A stretch of 64,000 nt of DNA from positions 558,001-622,000 of the forward strand of contig CAVTLA010000001.1 of assembly GCA_963735465.1 (NCBI GenBank), written 5' to 3'. This document shows, piece by piece, positions 52,478 through 61,560 of the stretch. The notes under the pieces are model-generated. The model was not told the DNA's origin and searched no databases. It worked only from the letters and a program-made list of their open reading frames with translations. Source of the stretch: DASZHJ01 sp963735465. Lineage in GTDB: Bacteria > Pseudomonadota > Alphaproteobacteria > ATCC43930 > CGMCC-115725. The first letter of the stretch is position 1; the number at the start of each line of letters is the position of its first letter. A program made the translations under genes and the position numbers.

Positions 52478-53305
52478 ATGACGGCACCCAATCTCGCGTC
52501 ACAGAAGGCCGGCGCCGCCGGTTCATTCGGGCGATCGTCGATCGCACGGGGACGGGCTGTCGGAGCGACGGATTTCGGAAAGCTTGAAGATGATCTGGTT
52601 CTGCCGCCCGCCTTGCGGCCCTCCCGCTACTTCCGGGTACTGAAGCGGGAGATCAAGCGCCAGTACAAGCAGCGGGTCACCGATCCACGCAGCATTCAGG
52701 CTTATCTCGAGGCGAGCACGGTTCGGAAGCTGCAGATCGGTGTCGGCGCAAATGTGAGGAGGGGGTGGCTGAACACCGACATAAACCCCATCAACCCGGA
52801 CATCGTATTCATGGACGCGACGGCCCGGATGCCGTTCGACGACGATGTCTTCGACTATTTATTTTGCGAGCACATGATCGAGCACATTCCCTATCCCACC
52901 GGTCGGGCAATGCTGGCGGAATGCCTGCGCGTCCTCAAGCCCGGCGGCAGGATCCGGGTCTGTACGCCGGACCTGGCGAAAATCATCCGGCTCTATGGCA
53001 GCGCGAAGACGCCAACCGAGGATGCCTACGTGACGTGGTCGATCCAGGAATTCATCCCTGAAGCCGATGGAATCGACCCGGCGTTCACGATCAACAACTT
53101 CGTGCGCAATTGGGGCCATCAGTTCATCTATAACGAGGCGATCATGGAGCGGGCGCTTCTGCATGCCGGGTTCACCGACATCGTCCAGCGCGAGCTCGGC
53201 GCCAGCGATCACGCGGCCTTTCAGGGCCTGGAAAACGACAACCGCTTGCCGCCTGGATTCCTGGAACTGGAATCCATGACTTTCGAGGCGGCCAAGCCAA
53301 TCTAG
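52478..53305 (+). CDS. Class I SAM-dependent methyltransferase (Methyltransf_11-like)
   Basis: 275-residue methyltransferase. After a 70-residue basic N-terminus (KREIKRQYKQRVTDPRSIQA) it has KLQIGVGANVRRGWLNTDIN (SAM motif I and acidic strand-2 end), PFDDDVFDYLFCEHMIEHIP (motif II) and ECLRVLKPGGRIRVCTPDLA (motif III), all characteristic. The ATG at 52478 is chosen; a TTG at 52460 is in frame. It converges on the flippase gene with a 4-base overlap of stops. Likely methylates a sugar or a lipid-linked intermediate. Confidence 0.9.
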   Translation: MTAPNLASQKAGAAGSFGRSSIARGRAVGATDFGKLEDDLVLPPALRPSRYFRVLKREIKRQYKQRVTDPRSIQAYLEASTVRKLQIGVGANVRRGWLNTDINPINPDIVFMDATARMPFDDDVFDYLFCEHMIEHIPYPTGRAMLAECLRVLKPGGRIRVCTPDLAKIIRLYGSAKTPTEDAYVTWSIQEFIPEADGIDPAFTINNFVRNWGHQFIYNEAIMERALLHAGFTDIVQRELGASDHAAFQGLENDNRLPPGFLELESMTFEAAKPI

Positions 53306-54858
53306 CTTCTGCGCAACAGGGCCAGGGCTCCCGTCAGAATTCGCCGCTCGAAGACGAGAACGCATCCACCCAGCACCGCCGCTCCGGCAGGGAGCTCGAT
53401 CCACCAGAATTCGTCGAATTGGCGGGGCAGGGCCGCTATTCCGAGCGCGACCGCGGCGGAGCAGAGAATGGGTGCTGTTATGATCGGCAATATCGGGTGC
53501 CATCCGATGCCGATTCGCCGACGGGCGCGGATGGTCAGGAAGAATATGGCGAACTCCGCCGCCAGCGTCGTGGCGACCGCGCCCCACGGACCATAGACGG
53601 GAATCACCACCAGGTTCAGGGCAAGATTTGCCAGTCCGACCGGCGCGGTCATCCATAGCTGGAGCTTCTGAAAGCCCCAGGTCAGCAGGGGCATGCCGAG
53701 GCCCGTGTTGAGAAAAACCAGGCCGATGTTCAGGCAGAGCCATTCGAAGTAGCGGCCGGCATCGGCGTACTCCGGGCCGTACATCAGGACCACGACGTGC
53801 CGGCCGCAGGCCCAGGCCAGTGCCGCCATGGGCAGACCCATCCACGCCAGTAGGGTGGCGAACTCGCTGGCGATCCGTGCGGCGTCGTGCGGCACCCTCT
53901 GGGCCCGGGTCAGGACCGGGAAGTAGGCATTCCACATGGCGCCGCTGATCACCGCCGAGACCAGCATCAGCTTGTAGGCGGTGCTGTAGAGCCCGACCGC
54001 CGCGTCGCCCTGGCTGAAGCCGAGGATGATGGCGTCGCAATTGTAGTAGAGCAGGATCGCGCCCTGCGACAGGGCGAACGGCCAGGAGTCCGTCAGCAGC
54101 TGTCGTGCTCCGGCAAGCGACGGGCGCAGCTGCCGCAGCCGCAGGAAGCCCTGATTCCGCAGATACCAGAAATTGTAGGCGATGCCGGCCAGCGAGAACG
54201 GAACCGTGAAGATGACGTAGACGAAGACGTCGTCCGGGCTGCGCACGAGCGCGATCAGGGCCGGGACCTGCGCGGCGTTGACGACGAGATTAGCGATGGA
54301 TGGGCCAACCATGCGCTCATGGGCCTGCAGCACCCAGCGGACGTCGCAGGCCGCGATCAGGAGGCTGACGCTCTGGAGCAGCAACAGGATGCTGATTTCC
54401 GGTCCGCGAAGATCGAGGCCGGCAATGACCAATACGACGACATAGGCGGCGAGCGCGAACAGGATCTGCAGGGTGAGGACGACAGAGGTCAGGTGCGCCG
54501 CATCTCCCGGATTCCTGGCAACGGCTCGCTGACCCACCATCTGCAGACCCGGACTGGCGAACAATCCGAGATACGCCAGCACCGCGGCGCTCCAGCCCAC
54601 CTGTCCGATGGCGATTGGTCCCAGCACGCGTCGGCTGTAGGCGCTGGTGAAGAGGCCGATCAGCAGAATGAGCGCACTACCGGTGCTCATCACCAGAAAG
54701 TTCGCCGCGATCCGCCGCCGATTATGCGGTTCCGGAGCGATCTGCGACGTACCCGCCGATGGGGTGTCGATGCTTTTGACGCTGGTATCTGCCACGACTA
54801 CGGCTGGCGCCGCCGAGCGGTCGGGGGGCGTTGGGCACGCGCGTCGTCGGAGGTGCAC
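53302..54858 (-). CDS. Polysaccharide flippase (Wzx/MATE-like O-antigen transporter)
   Basis: 518-residue protein with about twelve to fourteen hydrophobic helices. The first core helices NFLVMSTGSALILLIGLFTS, PIAIGQVGWSAAVLAYLGLF and the middle ones around LMLVSAVISGAMWNAYFPVL fit the Polysacc_synt/MVF superfamily that flips lipid-linked oligosaccharide to the periplasm. The N-terminal 45 residues before NRRRIAANFLV are a cytoplasmic tail of uncertain start: the frame opens with GTG at 54858. It is the only transport gene seen for the glycan; no Wzy polymerase or chain-length regulator is present in the window. Confidence 0.92.
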   Translation of the reverse strand: MHLRRRACPTPPDRSAAPAVVVADTSVKSIDTPSAGTSQIAPEPHNRRRIAANFLVMSTGSALILLIGLFTSAYSRRVLGPIAIGQVGWSAAVLAYLGLFASPGLQMVGQRAVARNPGDAAHLTSVVLTLQILFALAAYVVVLVIAGLDLRGPEISILLLLQSVSLLIAACDVRWVLQAHERMVGPSIANLVVNAAQVPALIALVRSPDDVFVYVIFTVPFSLAGIAYNFWYLRNQGFLRLRQLRPSLAGARQLLTDSWPFALSQGAILLYYNCDAIILGFSQGDAAVGLYSTAYKLMLVSAVISGAMWNAYFPVLTRAQRVPHDAARIASEFATLLAWMGLPMAALAWACGRHVVVLMYGPEYADAGRYFEWLCLNIGLVFLNTGLGMPLLTWGFQKLQLWMTAPVGLANLALNLVVIPVYGPWGAVATTLAAEFAIFFLTIRARRRIGIGWHPILPIITAPILCSAAVALGIAALPRQFDEFWWIELPAGAAVLGGCVLVFERRILTGALALLRRS

Positions 54859-55123
54859 CTTATCGCGATAGTTGCTATCGGTCTTGGCGCAATATTAGGC
54901 ACGGCTGCCTCTGCGATTGGCGCTGACGGGTGAGCGTGTGGGCCCCGTCGAAGCAGTATGCGGGAGACTGGTGAATTGCGAGTGTTTTTGTGAAGGCAGT
55001 ACCGTGTCGCGCTGGAGACATGCTCGGATATCCCAGCCAATAGGCTCGAAATTGTCACGCGTCTCACAACCCATAGGTCGCTAGCCTCGAACATCTTTTA
55101 CCGTCGCCGAGGCAGCGAAGCTG

Positions 55124-56473
55124 ATGATCATCGTCGATGAGGCCTTGAAGCGCCGTCAACGAGACGGCCGGCCCATTGTCGTTGCCTTGGTGGGCGCGGG
55201 TTTCATGGGACGAGGAATTGCGCTGCAGATCATGACGGTCACGACCGGCATGCGGCTGGCTGTGATTGTCAGTCGCAATCTCGAGCTGGCGAAGCGCGCG
55301 TGTCTGGAAGCGGGTGAGCCGGCGCCTCGCGAAGTCACGACCGCGCGCGAGCTCAAGGCCGCCATGGACGACGGCGTCACCGCCATCACCGATGACTGGG
55401 AGATTGTATGCCGCGCGGACGGTATCGACGCCGTCATCGAAGTGACCGGTTCTCTCGACTATGCTGCGGCCGTGGTGTGCGCCGCGATCGAGAATCGCAA
55501 GCACGTCATCCTGATGAACGCCGAGCTCGACGGGACGATCGGTCCGCTGCTGAAGCGTCGTGCGGATGCGAAGGGGGTCGTTTACACGAATTCCGACGGC
55601 GACCAGCCCGGCGTCATCATGAACCTCTACCGCTTCGTGCGCGGTATCGGCGTTCGCCCGGTGCTGTGCGGCAGCATCAAGGGATTGCACGATCCCTATC
55701 GCAATCCGACCACGCAGATCGCCTTTGCGAAGCGCTGGGGTCAGAAGCCCCATATGGTCGCCTCCTTCGCCGATGGCACGAAGATCTCGTTCGAGCAGGC
55801 CCTGGTAGCGAACGCCACCGGCATGCGGGTCGCCCGCCGCGGAATGACCGGCCCGACGGTGGAGGCCGGAACTCCCGTCGAGAAAGCGGCTGAGCTCCTG
55901 CCGACCAAGGAATTCATGCACACGGCGGGAATCATCGATTACGTCGTCGGCGCATCGCCGGGGCCCGGCGTCTTCGTGCTGGGCACCATCGAGCAGCCGC
56001 AGCAGCGGCACTACCTTGCGCTCTACAAGCTGGGCGACGGGCCGCTCTATTGCTTCACCACGCCCTACCATCTTTGTCATTTTGAAGTACCGAACTCCGT
56101 GGCTCGTGCCGTGTTGTTCGGAGACGCCGTTATTGCGCCGGCGGGAGCGCCGCAAGTCGAGGTGGTGGCAACCGCGAAATGCGATCTCACGGCCGGCAAC
56201 GTGATCGACGACATGGGCTACTACATGACCTACGGGCAATGCGAGAACGCGGACGTGACGCACCGGGACCGCCTGCTGCCCATGGGCCTCGCCGCCGGGT
56301 GCCGGCTGCTGCGTGACATTCGGAAGGATCAGGTGTTGACCTACGACGACGTGGAATTGCCGCCAGGGCGGCTGATCGACAGGTTGCGCGCGGAGCAGGA
56401 AGAGCTGTTCTTCGGCACGAGCTGGAATTCGGCCGCTTCGCGGGCTTCGGCCCCCGCGCTGCAATTGGGCTGA
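55124..56473 (+). CDS. Homoserine-dehydrogenase-like NAD(P) oxidoreductase with C-terminal SAF domain
   Basis: 449 residues. The Rossmann motif is VALVGAGFMGRGIALQI near residue 20, followed by IDAVIEVTGSLDYAAAVVCA and KHVILMNAELDGTIGPLLKR as in Gfo/homoserine-type dehydrogenases; the last 110 residues contain CDLTAGNVIDDMGYYMTYGQ and DVELPPGRLIDRLRAEQEEL, typical of an SAF (antifreeze-like) domain. The same two-domain protein is known beside NDP-sugar genes with no proven activity. Here it directly precedes the glucose-1-phosphate cytidylyltransferase gene by 6 bases, so it probably acts on a nucleotide sugar or branched-chain precursor. Start ATG 55124 is preceded by GAGGCAGCG. Confidence 0.8.
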   Translation: MIIVDEALKRRQRDGRPIVVALVGAGFMGRGIALQIMTVTTGMRLAVIVSRNLELAKRACLEAGEPAPREVTTARELKAAMDDGVTAITDDWEIVCRADGIDAVIEVTGSLDYAAAVVCAAIENRKHVILMNAELDGTIGPLLKRRADAKGVVYTNSDGDQPGVIMNLYRFVRGIGVRPVLCGSIKGLHDPYRNPTTQIAFAKRWGQKPHMVASFADGTKISFEQALVANATGMRVARRGMTGPTVEAGTPVEKAAELLPTKEFMHTAGIIDYVVGASPGPGVFVLGTIEQPQQRHYLALYKLGDGPLYCFTTPYHLCHFEVPNSVARAVLFGDAVIAPAGAPQVEVVATAKCDLTAGNVIDDMGYYMTYGQCENADVTHRDRLLPMGLAAGCRLLRDIRKDQVLTYDDVELPPGRLIDRLRAEQEELFFGTSWNSAASRASAPALQLG

Positions 56474-56479
56474 CGCGCC

Positions 56480-57250
56480 ATGAAGGTGGTCATTCTCGCC
56501 GGCGGCTTCGGGACGCGGATCAGCGAGGAAAGCGCCGTGCGGCCCAAGCCGCTGGTGGAGATCGGCGGCCGGCCGATCCTGTGGCACATCATGAAGATCT
56601 ATTCGGCACATGGCCTGAACGACTTCGTCATCTGCGGCGGCTACAAGTCCGCGATGATCAAGTCGTATTTCCGCGACTACATGATGGCCTGCTCGGACGT
56701 GACCTTCGATCTGAAGAACGACCGGATCCAGGTCCATGACAGCACGGTGGAGCCCTGGAACGTGACGCTGGTTGACACCGGGGAGAACACGATGACCGGC
56801 GGCCGCCTGAAGCGCGTCCGCGATTATATCGGCAGCGAGACGTTCTGCCTGACCTACGGCGACGGCGTCGCCGATCTCGACGTTCGCGCGCTGATCGATT
56901 TCCACCGTCACTCAAAGGCGCTGGCGACGGTCACTGCCGTCGCGCCGCCTGGGCGCTTCGGCGTGCTTTCGATCGACAGCGATGCCCGTGTCGACGCCTT
57001 TCGCGAGAAGTCCAACAAGGATGTCGGCTACATCAACGGCGGCTTTTTCGTCCTGGAGCCGAAGGTGCACGACTATATCGCCGGCGACGAGACGATATGG
57101 GAGCGCGAGCCGCTGGAGCAGCTGGCGCGCGAAGGCAAGCTGGCGGCTTATCGGCACCGCGGCTATTGGCAGAATATGGATACGTTGCGCGACAAGCACG
57201 TGCTTGAAGATCTTTGGCAGAATGGAGACGCACCATGGAAAATCTGGTAG
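56480..57250 (+). CDS. rfbF: Glucose-1-phosphate cytidylyltransferase
   Basis: 256-residue nucleotidyltransferase making CDP-glucose from glucose-1-phosphate and CTP, the entry to CDP-3,6-dideoxyhexoses. It starts KVVILAGGFGTRISEESAVR (the G-G-F-G-T-R loop), then RPKPLVEIGGRPILWHIMKI with the catalytic Lys, and GYINGGFFVLEPKVHDYI and YRHRGYWQNMDTLRDKH near the C-terminus, all typical of RfbF. ATG 56480 is six bases after the previous stop and its end overlaps the epimerase gene by 16 bases. The expected next enzyme, CDP-glucose 4,6-dehydratase (RfbG), is not seen in this window. Confidence 0.95.
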   Translation: MKVVILAGGFGTRISEESAVRPKPLVEIGGRPILWHIMKIYSAHGLNDFVICGGYKSAMIKSYFRDYMMACSDVTFDLKNDRIQVHDSTVEPWNVTLVDTGENTMTGGRLKRVRDYIGSETFCLTYGDGVADLDVRALIDFHRHSKALATVTAVAPPGRFGVLSIDSDARVDAFREKSNKDVGYINGGFFVLEPKVHDYIAGDETIWEREPLEQLAREGKLAAYRHRGYWQNMDTLRDKHVLEDLWQNGDAPWKIW

Positions 57251-58338
57251 CCCCCGCGCAGGTGGGCGCCCGGGTGCGCGGCGCGGATAAGAGCGGCAAG
57301 GCGCGGGTTCTGGTGACCGGCGCCGATGGGTACATCGGCTGCATAATGGCGAACCGCCTCATGGAGCGCGGCTACCAGGTCGACGGCCTCGACACCGGCT
57401 TCTATCAGGCTGGCTGGCTTTATCACGACGGGCGCGATCGGCCCGGCCTGGTGTGCCGGGATGTCCGGCGCATCACCGTCGACGATCTCGCGGGTTACGA
57501 CGCCGTTGTTCATCTGGCCGAGCTGTCGAACGACCCGCTTTGCGAGTTCGACGAGACCTCGACTTATGACGTCAATTACCAAGGTTCCGTGACGCTGGCG
57601 GAGAAGGCGAAGGCGGCCGGTGTGCGGCAATTCGTCTACGCGTCGTCCTGCAGCATCTATGGAGCAGCGGCGGACGAGGAAAAGACGGAGCTGTCGGCGG
57701 TCAACCCGCAGACCGCCTACGCCCGCTGCAAGGTTCTGGTCGAGCAGGCGGTGTCGGCACTCGCCGACAAGACGTTCGCCCCGACATTCCTGCGGAACGC
57801 GACCGCCTTCGGCGCCTCGCCGCGGATGCGCTTCGATATCGTGCTGAACAATCTTGCCGGCCTCGCCTGGACGACCAATTGCATCCGGATGACCAGCGAC
57901 GGCACGCCGTGGCGGCCTCTGGTGCACGTGCAGGACATCTGCGACGCGGCTGGCGCCAGTCTGGACGCGCCGGTGGAAGCCGTCGCCAACGAGATCTTCA
58001 ACGTGGGCGACGACGGTCAGAACTATCGTATCCGCGAGATCGTCGAAGCCGTCGGGAAGACGTTTCCGGGCTGCTCCGTCGAGATCGGAAACAGCCGTGG
58101 CGACAACCGCAGCTATCGTGTCTCGTTCAAGAAGATCCGCGAGCACCTGCCCGGTTTTCGGTGCCGATGGAACGTGGAAAGCGGAGCCCGGCAGCTTCGC
58201 CAGGTCTTCGAGCAGATCGGCATGACCGAGCAAATCTTCACGGCGCCTCCGTTCACGCGGTTGCAGCAGCTAAAGCATCTTCTGACGACGCAACAGATCG
58301 ACGCCAATCTCTATTGGCAGTCTCGTGATATTTCGTGA
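57235..58338 (+). CDS. NAD-dependent epimerase/dehydratase (extended SDR, sugar nucleotide)
   Basis: 367-residue extended SDR. The cofactor motif is VLVTGADGYIGCIMANRLME after a 25-residue leader; VHLAELSNDPLCEFDETSTY, the Ser of VYASSCSIYGAAADEEKTEL and the Y-x-x-x-K pair in AYARCKVLVEQAVSALADK complete the active site. The end (HLPGFRCRWNVESGARQLRQ) fits sugar-modifying enzymes. The start at 57235 has GGAG eight bases before it. It overlaps rfbF, so both are translated together; epimerisation or dehydration of CDP-glucose is expected, but which reaction cannot be said from sequence. Confidence 0.9.
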   Translation: MENLVAPAQVGARVRGADKSGKARVLVTGADGYIGCIMANRLMERGYQVDGLDTGFYQAGWLYHDGRDRPGLVCRDVRRITVDDLAGYDAVVHLAELSNDPLCEFDETSTYDVNYQGSVTLAEKAKAAGVRQFVYASSCSIYGAAADEEKTELSAVNPQTAYARCKVLVEQAVSALADKTFAPTFLRNATAFGASPRMRFDIVLNNLAGLAWTTNCIRMTSDGTPWRPLVHVQDICDAAGASLDAPVEAVANEIFNVGDDGQNYRIREIVEAVGKTFPGCSVEIGNSRGDNRSYRVSFKKIREHLPGFRCRWNVESGARQLRQVFEQIGMTEQIFTAPPFTRLQQLKHLLTTQQIDANLYWQSRDIS

Positions 58339-58501
58339 GACGAACCCCTCGCGCCTATTTCACCGAGATCCAGAATTGCAGCGACTACCGCGGCTTCCTC
58401 GCGCAAGCATGATGTGAGCGGGAATTCAGCAATCATCACCTGCGGGCGGGCAAATATAACGATCGGATTTTGACGATGAGATTTGAAGGAGAGCACGTCA
58501 T

Positions 58502-59737
58502 ATGAATGCCAGGACCTGCCGCTTTTGCAGCGCGGATCTCGAGCATACCTTCGCTGATCTTGGAATGTCGCCGTTCGCGAACTCCAATCTCGAGCCGGCG
58601 CAGCTCAACCAGATGGAGCGGTTCTATCCCTTGCACGCCTATGTCTGCCAACACTGCTTCCTGGTGCAGGTGGAGGAATTCGAGAATCCGGCGGAGATCT
58701 TCACGGAATATGCCTATCTCTCGTCCTATTCCAAGTCATGGGTGCAGCACGCCAAGACCTACGTCGAGATGATCGTTGAGCGCCTGAAGCTGGGCCGGCA
58801 GAGCCGGGTCGTCGAGATCGCCAGCAATGACGGTTATCTGCTGCAGTTTTTCGTGGGCAAGGGAATCCCGGCGCTGGGAATCGAGCCGGCGGCCAATGTC
58901 GCGGCGGTGGCGCAGCGGAAGGAGGTTCCCACCCTGGTAAAGTTCTTCGGCACCGAGACGGCGAAGGGTCTGGTTGCCGAAGGCATGCAGGCTGATCTCA
59001 TCATCGGCAACAATGTGCTGGCCCATGTGCCCGGCCTGAACGACTTCGTGCAGGGGCTGAAGACTTTGCTGGGTCCGAGAGGCGTCGTGACCATGGAATT
59101 TCCGCATCTGCTGCGGCTCATGGATGAGCAGCAGTTCGACACGATCTATCACGAGCACTTCTCGTATTTCTCGCTGCTGACGGTGAACCAGGTCTTTGCG
59201 CGCCATGGGCTCGTGATCTTCGATATCGATGAATTGTCCACTCACGGTGGCTCGCTCCGGATCTATGCGCGGCACGCCGAGGACGACGCCAGGCCCGTGG
59301 GGCCGAAAGTAACGAGCCTCTTAAAGCGAGAGACTTCGAGCGGACTTGGCGGTCTTACGCCCTACCTGTCCTTCGCCCAGGCGGTGCGGGCGAGCAAGCG
59401 GGGGCTGCTGCGCTTCCTCATCGATGCCAAAGAGCGGGGCAAGACCGTCGTCGGCTACGGCGCCCCCGCCAAGGGCAACACGCTGCTGAATTATTGCGGC
59501 GTCCGCTCGGATTTCATCGACTATGTCGTCGACCGCAGCCCATACAAGCAGGGCCGCTTCCTGCCGGGCACGCACATTGCCATCCATCACCCCGACCGGA
59601 TCGCCGAAACGAAACCGGACTATCTGCTGCTGCTGCCGTGGAATCTCCGGGAAGAGATCATGGGGCAGATGGCCTTCGTGCGGGAGTGGGGCTGCCGGTT
59701 CGTAACGCCGGTGCCGGAGGTTCGGATTCATCCCTGA
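58502..59737 (+). CDS. Sugar C-methyltransferase (NovU/TylC3-like, zinc-binding)
   Basis: 411-residue SAM methyltransferase. The zinc-binding N-terminus has CRFCSADLEHTFADLGMSPF and YVCQHCFLVQVEEFENPAEI (two C-x-x-C pairs), followed by FTEYAYLSSYSKSWVQHAKT, SAM motif VVEIASNDGYLLQFFVGKGI and VTMEFPHLLRLMDEQQFDTI with YHEHFSYFSLLTV (active His/Glu region). The C-terminal part with GYGAPAKGNTLLNYCGV is also typical. It is the family that adds a branch methyl at C3 or C5 of deoxysugars. It follows the epimerase by 163 bases with RBS AAGGAG before ATG 58502. Confidence 0.95.
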   Translation: MNARTCRFCSADLEHTFADLGMSPFANSNLEPAQLNQMERFYPLHAYVCQHCFLVQVEEFENPAEIFTEYAYLSSYSKSWVQHAKTYVEMIVERLKLGRQSRVVEIASNDGYLLQFFVGKGIPALGIEPAANVAAVAQRKEVPTLVKFFGTETAKGLVAEGMQADLIIGNNVLAHVPGLNDFVQGLKTLLGPRGVVTMEFPHLLRLMDEQQFDTIYHEHFSYFSLLTVNQVFARHGLVIFDIDELSTHGGSLRIYARHAEDDARPVGPKVTSLLKRETSSGLGGLTPYLSFAQAVRASKRGLLRFLIDAKERGKTVVGYGAPAKGNTLLNYCGVRSDFIDYVVDRSPYKQGRFLPGTHIAIHHPDRIAETKPDYLLLLPWNLREEIMGQMAFVREWGCRFVTPVPEVRIHP

Positions 59738-59757
59738 TGCGCCGAGGCGGGCCGAGT

Positions 59758-59773
59758 TCCTCCGCAAGGAGGA
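59758..59773. terminator. Hairpin with GCAA tetraloop after methyltransferase
   Basis: TCCTCC-GCAA-GGAGGA, six-base stem closed by a GNRA-type loop, 21 bases after the stop at 59737. No T-run follows, so it may be a transcript-stabilising stem, not a true terminator. Confidence 0.35.
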
Positions 59774-59976
59774 GACGAAACCGGCTCATGCCCTAAAGGG
59801 TCTCGCGCAATGATTTTAGAGCACTGGTCCGTTGTCACGGGAAGGTTGCGCATGACGTCGGCGGGAAGAGGTAGATAGTATTTTAGATAAATGCCGTTCA
59901 TCCGCCGATGGCGTGGGTGCAGCGGCATTTGGTGCGTCAGTCGGTTGAAAGCCGCGGCAAAGAGGAGCGGCGGCGG

Positions 59977-61560
59977 ATGGAAGTGCGGAGGCGGTCTGAT
60001 CGCATGTCCTTTGAAACTACATCCGCTTTCGGCCGGGCCATGATCTCCATCCTGCCGCGAAAGAGGGAGACGGGCGGCTCGGCAGTCGATACCCGTGTTC
60101 TTGTCGGGGTCCTCTGCGTCGTCGCGCTCGCCTTTGCGCTCACGATGACGACCCTGAGCCGAGACAACTTCTGGATCGACGAGCTGTCGTCGCTCTATTT
60201 CTCCGACCCCAGCAAGTCGCTGCGGACGCTGGCGCTGTCGGTCTGGCCCATCGAGTCAAATCCGCCGCTTTATTACTTCTATCTGTACGTCTGGCGGCTC
60301 CTTGTGCCCTCTGCGGACGAGAGCTCGATCCGGGCCGCCAGCCTCATTCCCGCGGTGCTCGCCTGCCTCTCCCCATTGGTCTACTCGTCGCGGGTGATGG
60401 CCTACAGGCGGCGGATCGCGGTCGCGCTGCTGATGTCCTGCTCCTATGGGGTGCTTTACTACGCGACCGAGGCGCGGGGGTACGCGCTGCTGCTGTTCTT
60501 CTCGATAAACGTGACTTTTCTGTTCCTCTCGGCGATGCATAGCCTGCGGTTCGACGAGGGGAGCCTGCGGAGGCGGCTCGCGCTTCTGGGCGTCTTCTCG
60601 GTCGGCGCGGCGTGGACACACTTCTTCGGCATCCTGCTGGCGGCTTCGGTGTTTTCCGTGCTGTTGCTGGCGGCGATCGGCCTGCGCCGGAACATCGTGC
60701 TCGTCGGCGTCGTGGGTCTGCTGACGGGAGCGGCGGCGGTTCTCTGGCCGGTGCTGCAATTCAGCTACATCCACGAGATCGCCACCGGCTATTGGTGGGC
60801 AGCCTTTCCCTGGGGCAACGTCGTGCTGGAGGCGAAGAGCTTCGCGTTCATGACCTTCGGCTACAAATGGTCGATCATTCTCATCGTCGGCCTGACGGTG
60901 CCGGCCCTGATCTATACCGCCGGCAAGCGGATCTCGAACAAGGAGCTGCTCCTTCTCGCGATCGCTGCGTTTGCCCTGCTGTTTGCGGCTCTGTCGCTCT
61001 ATGTGCCGCTTTTCTTTTCGCGATACTTCCTGGTTCTCCTGCCGGCGATCTATATCCTCGTCGCCGAGGCGATCGGCGACGCCACCGGCCAACTCTTCGC
61101 GAGGCCGGCACCGGTCTATGTCGGCCTCCTTCTGGGCTTCGCCGTCGCGCTTTCCGTCTCCTGGCCGATATTCGTGCGGGGAGATCGGGAGGATTGGCGT
61201 CAGCCGGCGCTGGTGGTCAACAGCATGGCCGCTTGTGCGGGAGCCTCGATATTCATCGTGGCGGGAGCTCCCGACGACGGCGACCCCACCTTTCTCTACG
61301 GACACTACCTGAATCCGCAGATGAACATCCGCCTGATCCCGATCCAGTCCGCCGCCGCCATCGAGCCGACCGAGTGGAATGCCGTCGATAGCATGGCCTG
61401 CCCGGTCAAGATCTGGGGCGGGCATATCGACGGTCCGCAGATGCAGGAGCTGATGGCGCAGTTCCGGACATTCGCGCCGAACTACAGTGTCGAGCCGTTT
61501 CGAAAGAGTTTCCTGCTCGTGGCTCGAAATACCGGCGGCCTCACCGATCCCGCGCAGTGA
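59977..61560 (+). CDS. GT-C type membrane glycosyltransferase (ArnT/PMT-like)
   Basis: 527-residue protein with about eleven helices. The acidic motif of the first periplasmic loop is RDNFWIDELSSLYFSDPSKS; MSCSYGVLYYATEARGYALL and FGILLAASVFSVLLLAAIGL are typical GT39/GT83-like helices, and a periplasmic C-terminal domain of about 120 residues follows. It uses a lipid-linked sugar to modify the glycan or lipid A on the periplasmic face. Start at 59977 (MEVRRRSDRMSFETT) has GAGGAGCGG before it; an ATG at 59908 is also open and one at 60004 is possible. Alone on its strand before the convergent MaoC-SDR gene. Confidence 0.88.
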   Translation: MEVRRRSDRMSFETTSAFGRAMISILPRKRETGGSAVDTRVLVGVLCVVALAFALTMTTLSRDNFWIDELSSLYFSDPSKSLRTLALSVWPIESNPPLYYFYLYVWRLLVPSADESSIRAASLIPAVLACLSPLVYSSRVMAYRRRIAVALLMSCSYGVLYYATEARGYALLLFFSINVTFLFLSAMHSLRFDEGSLRRRLALLGVFSVGAAWTHFFGILLAASVFSVLLLAAIGLRRNIVLVGVVGLLTGAAAVLWPVLQFSYIHEIATGYWWAAFPWGNVVLEAKSFAFMTFGYKWSIILIVGLTVPALIYTAGKRISNKELLLLAIAAFALLFAALSLYVPLFFSRYFLVLLPAIYILVAEAIGDATGQLFARPAPVYVGLLLGFAVALSVSWPIFVRGDREDWRQPALVVNSMAACAGASIFIVAGAPDDGDPTFLYGHYLNPQMNIRLIPIQSAAAIEPTEWNAVDSMACPVKIWGGHIDGPQMQELMAQFRTFAPNYSVEPFRKSFLLVARNTGGLTDPAQ

